Source: an uncultured Paracoccaceae bacterium | GTDB lineage: Bacteria > Pseudomonadota > Alphaproteobacteria > Rhodobacterales > Rhodobacteraceae | Assembly: GCA_958439195.1 (NCBI GenBank) | Contig: OY288156.1 | Location: forward strand, 1 to 64,000 | Direction of reading: 5' to 3' | DNA: 64,000 bases | In this document: one piece after another, positions 59,859 through 64,000 of the stretch | How the letters are laid out: every line of letters starts with the position of its first letter | How positions within the stretch are numbered: position 1 is the stretch's first letter | Program-made: the position numbers and the translations under genes | Notes under the pieces: generated by a model | The model's input: only the letters and a program-made list of their open reading frames with translations | What the model was told of the DNA's origin: nothing | Databases searched by the model: none

Positions 59859-59901
59859 GGTTTCTGACGCAGAAACCGCACCGGAATTTGCGTCAAATTC
59901 C
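59859..59901. repeat. Two tandem palindromes after the PaiB-like gene
   Basis: GGTTTCTG-ACG-CAGAAACC (59859-59877) and GGAATTTG-CGT-CAAATTCC (59883-59901), five bases apart. Related in style to the GATTTTTC palindromes; likely a terminator region for the gene ending at 59906. Confidence 0.6.
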
Positions 59902-59905
59902 GCCC

Positions 59906-60511
59906 TCACCCTAGCCGCCGCATCAAACCCGCGATCTCGGCCGCCATCCCGCCCTGCGCCTCCAGCGCGGCAATCACCCCGGCCCGCGCTTCGGGCGTCT
60001 TGTTCTGGTTCAACTTCCATGTCCCGTCGACCGCCGTCACTTCCAGCCGGAATGGCAGGATGCCCCGCATCATCCGCGCCATCACCCCTTCGCCCATCTT
60101 GGCCTTGGTCCAGGGCCGCTTGCCCGCCAGCCGCCCCTCGAATTCTTCGGTCAGCGCATCCACCTGCGGCTCCAGTCCCGCATCAGGCATCGGATGCAGC
60201 ACCCCGCGCAGATGCACGGCCACGTAATTCCACGTCGGCACCTGATCCGGCACCCCATACCAATCGGGAGAGATATAGGCATCCGGTCCCTGCACCGCGA
60301 GCAATGCAGCCGCAGGCAGCGCCGCCCGCGCAATGGCATTCGACCGGGCCAGATGCACCTCGACCGCGCCATCCGGCAAAATCACAAACGGCACATGCGC
60401 CGCCACCGGGCCATCCGCGCCATTGATGCACAGCATCCCAAAGCCACGCGCCTGTGCAAAGGCCAGGTTTTCGTCACGGCCGGTGCCGCGAAAGGCGGAA
60501 TTGGGATGCAT
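59906..60511 (-). CDS. FMN-binding PaiB-type protein
   Basis: 201 residues of the PaiB family (FMN-binding split barrel). Typical: MHPNSAFRGT at the start, QGPDAYISPDWYG, VPTWNYVAVHLRG and the C-terminal KLNQNKTPEARAG. Named a negative regulator in Bacillus, but most members are of unknown role; flavin-binding activity expected. GGAGG before the ATG. Confidence 0.9.
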   Translation of the reverse strand: MHPNSAFRGTGRDENLAFAQARGFGMLCINGADGPVAAHVPFVILPDGAVEVHLARSNAIARAALPAAALLAVQGPDAYISPDWYGVPDQVPTWNYVAVHLRGVLHPMPDAGLEPQVDALTEEFEGRLAGKRPWTKAKMGEGVMARMMRGILPFRLEVTAVDGTWKLNQNKTPEARAGVIAALEAQGGMAAEIAGLMRRLG

Positions 60512-60681
60512 GGGGCAACCTCCAAGCGATTCGATGCGTCGTGGTTAACGCCCTATCACCGCGCGCCGCGTGCATACAGTTTGCTGCACTGGCCGTCTGC
60601 ACCGTCAGCGGCACCACCAATCCGTCCATTCTTGCAGAATTTACACGGCGTTCTCAATGGCTTGACGGTCAAACCGCCGCT
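60512..60681 (-). other. Intergenic region between the epimerase homologue and the PaiB-like gene
   Basis: 170 bases, both neighbours on the minus strand. No gene or clear terminator or promoter seen. Confidence 0.4.
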
Positions 60682-61380
60682 TCATCCCAGATCCCGCAGC
60701 CACGCCATCCGCGCCCCCAGATCTTCGGCCCCAAAAGCCAGCGACCCCAGCACCACCGTTTCCGCGCCCGCCGCCCGCAACAAGGGAACGGTCGTGTCCC
60801 GAATTCCGCCATCCGCCGCCAAAACCACCCGCCGCCCGGCGGCTGCAATCAACCCCGCCGCCGTTTGCAGCCTATCGGTCGCGGCAGGGTTCAACCCTTG
60901 TCCCTTCACCCCGATGGCGGTTCCAAGAAGCGTCAGCATATCAATGCGTTGCAGCCAGGGCGCGGCCTGTCCTACCGGGGTTTCCACCCGCAGAACCATC
61001 CCCGCCCTGATCCCATGCGCGGCGATCCGGTCCAACGCCGCCCCTGCTACCGCGGCATTTTCCACGTGCAGGCTGATCAGATCACTGCCCGCCTCGGCAA
61101 ACTGGTCGATCTGTGACAGCAGCACCGCATCATCCACCATCAGATGCACATGGATCGGCAGGTCCGATACGGCCCGGATTCGCGCCACAAGGTCTGGAAA
61201 GAAAAGGAAACTTGGCGCAAACACCCCATCCGCCACATCAATATGCAGAATGTCGGCGTGAGGCCGGATCCGCGCCATATCATCCGCCAGTCGCACCAGA
61301 TCGGCAGACCAGACAGAGAATTCGGCAATCAAACGGTCGGTCGGCAGGTGGTTCATCCAGTCGGCGGCAGGGCGGTTCAT
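60682..61380 (-). CDS. Ribulose-phosphate 3-epimerase family protein
   Basis: 232 residues from the ATG at 61380 (AAGGAC upstream). TIM-barrel Rpe family: EFSVWSADLVRLADDM, the metal/catalytic block ILHIDVADGVFAPSF, LPIHVHLMVDD and VLAADGGIRDTT. All expected metal ligands (His-x-Asp, His, Asp) are present, but the sequence departs from housekeeping Rpe (for example VWSAD for ILSAD), so it may be a specialised epimerase of a sugar-degradation pathway. Five bases after the hydrolase gene. Confidence 0.85.
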   Translation of the reverse strand: MNRPAADWMNHLPTDRLIAEFSVWSADLVRLADDMARIRPHADILHIDVADGVFAPSFLFFPDLVARIRAVSDLPIHVHLMVDDAVLLSQIDQFAEAGSDLISLHVENAAVAGAALDRIAAHGIRAGMVLRVETPVGQAAPWLQRIDMLTLLGTAIGVKGQGLNPAATDRLQTAAGLIAAAGRRVVLAADGGIRDTTVPLLRAAGAETVVLGSLAFGAEDLGARMAWLRDLG

Positions 61381-61385
61381 GTTGG

Positions 61386-62192
61386 TCAAGTCCTTGTAAG
61401 AAAAGCAGTTATTTTGGTGTGAAGCGTGGCGATATGGGCCGCTTTGTCCCGGCCCTTGGGCGGCAGATGGCACAATTCCGCCTCCGGGATGCGCGCAGCC
61501 AACCCTTCGGCCAACGCCGCCGGATGGATCGCATCTTCGCCCGTGGCGCAAACCAGCACCGGCATACGCACCGCCGCAAGATCGCCATCCGTCACGCCAA
61601 GCGGCTCATTCCCCAGCGCGGTCAGCAGGATCGCCGTCTGTGAAATCGGCTCACGGGCAAAAAATCCCATCAGAGACAACAGGTTATCTGGCGACATCTC
61701 GCGCAGAATCGCGGCCGTGGGCGACGCAAGAAACGCCTCCCGCGCCTCTGCCACAGGCAGGCGCTGCAACACCGCACCCACCTCGGCATTCGGGGCAAGG
61801 TTGGCCGGTGCCTCCGCCCCGGTATCCCAGGCGGGCCGCACCAGGATCAACCCCGCCACCAGATCCGGCCGCCTGACCGCAAGGCGCAGCGCAATCGCCG
61901 CTCCCATCGAAATCCCACCCACCACGACAGGCCGCCCCATCGTTTCGGCCAAAGCCTCGATATCCTTGGTAAATTTGGCCAACGAAGGGCTGTCGTCAAA
62001 CGTCGAACCCCCATGCCCCCGGCATTCCAGCGTGATGAGGCGAAAGCGCGGGTCGGGCGGAAAGGCCTCTCTCGTCTGGCGCGCATCGCCGCACAGACCA
62101 TGCTGAAAGATCACCGGAACCCCATCCCCCCCCGCGTCATGCAAGGCCAGCGTCAGGCCATTGGTCGTGGTCCAGGGGGTCGGGCTGGTCAT
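61386..62192 (-). CDS. Alpha/beta hydrolase
   Basis: 268 residues from the ATG at 62192, which overlaps the isomerase stop (ATGA). PVIFQHGLCGDARQT (oxyanion region), nucleophile elbow VVGGISMGAAIALRLA, Asp in PVLVCATGEDAIHP, His at LPPKGRDKAAHI. Resembles lactone/enol-lactone hydrolases; in an operon with sugar enzymes a lactonase role is plausible but unproven. Confidence 0.85.
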   Translation of the reverse strand: MTSPTPWTTTNGLTLALHDAGGDGVPVIFQHGLCGDARQTREAFPPDPRFRLITLECRGHGGSTFDDSPSLAKFTKDIEALAETMGRPVVVGGISMGAAIALRLAVRRPDLVAGLILVRPAWDTGAEAPANLAPNAEVGAVLQRLPVAEAREAFLASPTAAILREMSPDNLLSLMGFFAREPISQTAILLTALGNEPLGVTDGDLAAVRMPVLVCATGEDAIHPAALAEGLAARIPEAELCHLPPKGRDKAAHIATLHTKITAFLTRT

Positions 62193-63004
62193 GCCCCGCA
62201 AGCCCGCAAATGGGCGGCAACGCCGGGTGCTTCCCCGGCCAAAAGGCCGTGTGTGACCAGATCGCCATCAAAACCAGCGGCCTGCAAGTGTCTGACGAAT
62301 CGGGTAAAATCGACCACGCCCTGACCCGCCGTAGCAAAACGGCCATCGGCATGGCGGTCCTTCGCATGGGCCATCACAATACGATCCGCCAGCAGGTCTA
62401 TGGCCAACTCAATAATCCGATTGCGGTCGGTGGCCTGTTCAAACAGGTTCGCCGGGTCCAGCACAATGGCCAGCGCCGGGCTTTGCAGGCTGTCCAGCAA
62501 ACGGCGCGCACTTGCCGCGCTGTCCACCACATTGGCCAGTTCCGGCTCAATCCCCAGCCGCACCCCCCGCGCCTCGGCCAACGTGCAAGCCTTTGCCATC
62601 TCATCCAAAAGATCACGCCACGCCTCGGGCGTCTGGTTGTCGGGATGATGCCGCCACTGATCGGTCGCATCCCGGCTTCCGGTGCAAAGGGTGACCATCC
62701 CGGTTCCCATCGCCGCTGCACGATCAAGCAACACCCCCAGACGCCGCAAACCAGTTGCCCGGACGGCGGGATCTGGGTGGATCATGTTGTAAGTCCCTGA
62801 AACAGCGGCCACTTTCACGCCCGTCGCCACGGATGCCGCCGCGATATCCGCGATGATCTGATCCGGAATGGCATCCGGCATGGCAGGCAGGCCGGAACAA
62901 GCCATGTTGTATTGCACCGCATCAAAGCCCGCCGCGCGGGCCGCCGTCATGACCGTTGCCGGATCACTGCCCGGAAATGTCTTTGCGAATATCCCCAGCC
63001 GCAT
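62189..63004 (-). CDS. Sugar phosphate isomerase/epimerase (TIM barrel, AP_endonuc_2 family)
   Basis: 271 residues from the ATG at 63004, overlapping the dehydrogenase stop by one base. Family start MRLGIFAKTFPGSD; metal-site residues spread over GIEPELANVVDS (Glu), IVLDPANLFEQ (Asp), MAHAKDRHADGRF (His, Asp-like) and a late acid. Probably a keto-sugar isomerase or epimerase acting after the Gfo/Idh dehydrogenase. Confidence 0.87.
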   Translation of the reverse strand: MRLGIFAKTFPGSDPATVMTAARAAGFDAVQYNMACSGLPAMPDAIPDQIIADIAAASVATGVKVAAVSGTYNMIHPDPAVRATGLRRLGVLLDRAAAMGTGMVTLCTGSRDATDQWRHHPDNQTPEAWRDLLDEMAKACTLAEARGVRLGIEPELANVVDSAASARRLLDSLQSPALAIVLDPANLFEQATDRNRIIELAIDLLADRIVMAHAKDRHADGRFATAGQGVVDFTRFVRHLQAAGFDGDLVTHGLLAGEAPGVAAHLRACGA

Positions 63005-64000
63005 CACACCGGACCCTGTGCCTGATCCAGCCGCACGGGCCGCCCGCTGCGCGCGGATTGCGCAATCGCCACCATTGCACGGACCGACGCGATGCCATCC
63101 TCCAGCCCCGCTCCCTCCATCGCCGCGCCGTTCAGCACGACATCGGCAAAGCCTTCCAACTGACGGCGATAGAAATGCCCGTCCGCGCCCAGCACCCGGC
63201 GGGTGGTGCCATCGGATTCGTGAAAGATGTCGACCTCGGATGATTTGTAATACCACGGGTTGTAGGTTTTCCCGATGATGGACCCGTTTTCACCATAAAT
63301 CTGGAACCCCTCATGCCAATCCATCCGCACGGCAACCGTCAGGTCCAGATGGCCAAGGGTGCCATTCTCAAACTCCACATCCACAAACCAGCAGCGTATC
63401 CCCGCCCGGTTTGACAGCCGCGCATCCACGGCACGGACGGGGCCAGCAAAATGCCGCGCCGTATCAACCAGATGGCTGCCATGGGCCAGCATGTAATACC
63501 GGTCCAGATCGGCCTTGGGGTTGTCCGCAGGTTTGCGTGCCGCCTTGCTGGTGATCATCAAGGGCTGCACGGCATCGGTCATCGGATAGCGATGGGTGCT
63601 GTCGCAATACCATGCCTTCAGCGCCACCATCTGGCCCATGCCCTTGTCGATAAAGGCTTTCGCCGCCTGCAAACCGGGATCGAACCGCTTCATATGCCCA
63701 ACCTGCAACACCTTGCCACTACTGGCGGCAATGTCGCGCAGGCTTTCCGCCTCTTCCACCGATGTGGCCAACGGCTTTTCGCACAGCACATGCTTGCCCG
63801 CCTCCAGCGCGCGGCGTGCGGCGGGCACGTGGAACGGATCGGATGTCGCAATGATCACCGCCTCCAGATCAGGGTCGGCCAGCATCGCGTCATAATCGTT
63901 GAACTGGCGGTCTGGGGCATGGGTGGCCGCCATCCGTTCACGCAGATCATCGGCAACATCGCAGATGGCATAAAGGCTGGCATTCCGTGCCTTTGTGCAG
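63004..64000 (-). CDS. Gfo/Idh/MocA family oxidoreductase (N-terminus beyond the window edge)
   Basis: The frame is open to the window end (ARNASLYAICDVADDLRERM precedes MAATHAPD), so the first residues, including the dinucleotide-binding glycines, are missing. Visible: VIIATSDPFHV, catalytic-lysine motif EAGKHVLCEKPLATSVEEAE, GHMKRFDPGLQAAK, YMLAHGSHLVDTARHFAG (His) and LGHLDLTVAVRMDWHEGFQI. NAD(P)-dependent sugar or inositol dehydrogenase expected. First visible gene of a tightly coupled operon. Confidence 0.9.
   Translation of the reverse strand, partial: CTKARNASLYAICDVADDLRERMAATHAPDRQFNDYDAMLADPDLEAVIIATSDPFHVPAARRALEAGKHVLCEKPLATSVEEAESLRDIAASSGKVLQVGHMKRFDPGLQAAKAFIDKGMGQMVALKAWYCDSTHRYPMTDAVQPLMITSKAARKPADNPKADLDRYYMLAHGSHLVDTARHFAGPVRAVDARLSNRAGIRCWFVDVEFENGTLGHLDLTVAVRMDWHEGFQIYGENGSIIGKTYNPWYYKSSEVDIFHESDGTTRRVLGADGHFYRRQLEGFADVVLNGAAMEGAGLEDGIASVRAMVAIAQSARSGRPVRLDQAQGPV

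Noticed and set aside
1..64000. CRISPR arrays, insertion sequences, prophage, rRNA
   Set aside because: No regularly spaced repeats, transposase, integrase or phage-structural genes and no rRNA sequence were found.

Overview
This window is GC-rich, densely packed alphaproteobacterial chromosome and looks like Rhodobacteraceae (Rhodobacter/Gemmobacter/Tabrizicola-like). The supporting signs are the petP-petR regulator pair, a Rhodobacter-type three-subunit cytochrome bc1 complex with a 281-residue cytochrome c1, the rnd-kdsD-lptCAB-hpf-ptsN order, long-form HPF, many ATGA/GTGA start-stop overlaps and GTG starts. It carries no phage, insertion sequence, CRISPR array or rRNA. Nearly all of it is core or shell genome. 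The less ordinary parts are a surface-polysaccharide locus (about 7.8-17.3 kb), a gltD-gltB operon interrupted by two unrelated genes (45-52.5 kb), and a partial sugar-metabolism operon at the right edge.

Layout. 1-3 kb: the C-terminus of secA, an exported protein of unknown function, and a binding-protein/OmpA hybrid. 3-7 kb (minus): radC, dnaJ and dnaK with a possible RpoH promoter. 7.2-17.3 kb: alkB, then an ABC-2 polysaccharide permease diverging from cysQ, a small exported protein, kdsB, galU, two paralogous GT-A glycosyltransferases, a GT14-type transferase and a two-module sulfotransferase. 17.3-22.3 kb (minus): ptsN, hpf, lptB, lptA, lptC, kdsD, rnd and a tRNA-Leu(CAG). 22.3-25.7 kb (minus): thiB-thiP-thiQ under a TPP riboswitch. 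25.9-30.9 kb: aroC, a DMT exporter, HU, AMP nucleosidase and an NAD-dependent epimerase-like protein. 31-33 kb: a TerC-type membrane protein behind a possible structured leader, then a NaChBac-family sodium channel. 33-38.2 kb (minus): petP-petR, and an operon of a deacetylase-like gene, xseB, ispA and dxs. 38.3-44.8 kb: ilvE, an amidinotransferase-fold protein, the ohr/ohrR pair, queG, a GST and mtgA. 45-52.5 kb (minus): gltD, alpha/beta hydrolase, exported protein, gltB. 52.6-55.3 kb (minus): an NDUFA9-like protein, a di-haem cytochrome and uppP. 55.5-58.3 kb (minus): petABC. 58.5-60.5 kb: LysE, GST and a PaiB-like protein. 60.7-64 kb (minus): Gfo/Idh dehydrogenase, sugar-phosphate isomerase, alpha/beta hydrolase and pentulose-phosphate epimerase homologue.

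How the genes fit together. Several clusters serve the envelope: Kdo activation (kdsB), Kdo precursor isomerisation (kdsD), LPS transport (lptABC), undecaprenyl recycling (uppP), isoprenoid supply (dxs, ispA), peptidoglycan polymerisation (mtgA) and the polysaccharide locus. cysQ, which removes PAP (the by-product of sulfotransfer), sits in the same locus as a sulfotransferase, so I infer a sulfated exopolysaccharide or glycolipid; the product itself cannot be read from sequence.

Regulatory signals visible by eye include a clear TPP riboswitch, three ATCG-N4-CGAT palindromes between ohr and ohrR (one overlapping a perfect -10 of an apparently leaderless ohrR), a good sigma-70 promoter before gltD flanked by AGGTCA half-sites, several intrinsic terminators, and two families of short intergenic repeats. 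I see no wholly new defence or mobile system. The best leads are the sulfated polysaccharide locus, the two genes inside the glt operon, the terC leader, the repeat family that supplies translation starts, and the right-edge sugar operon.
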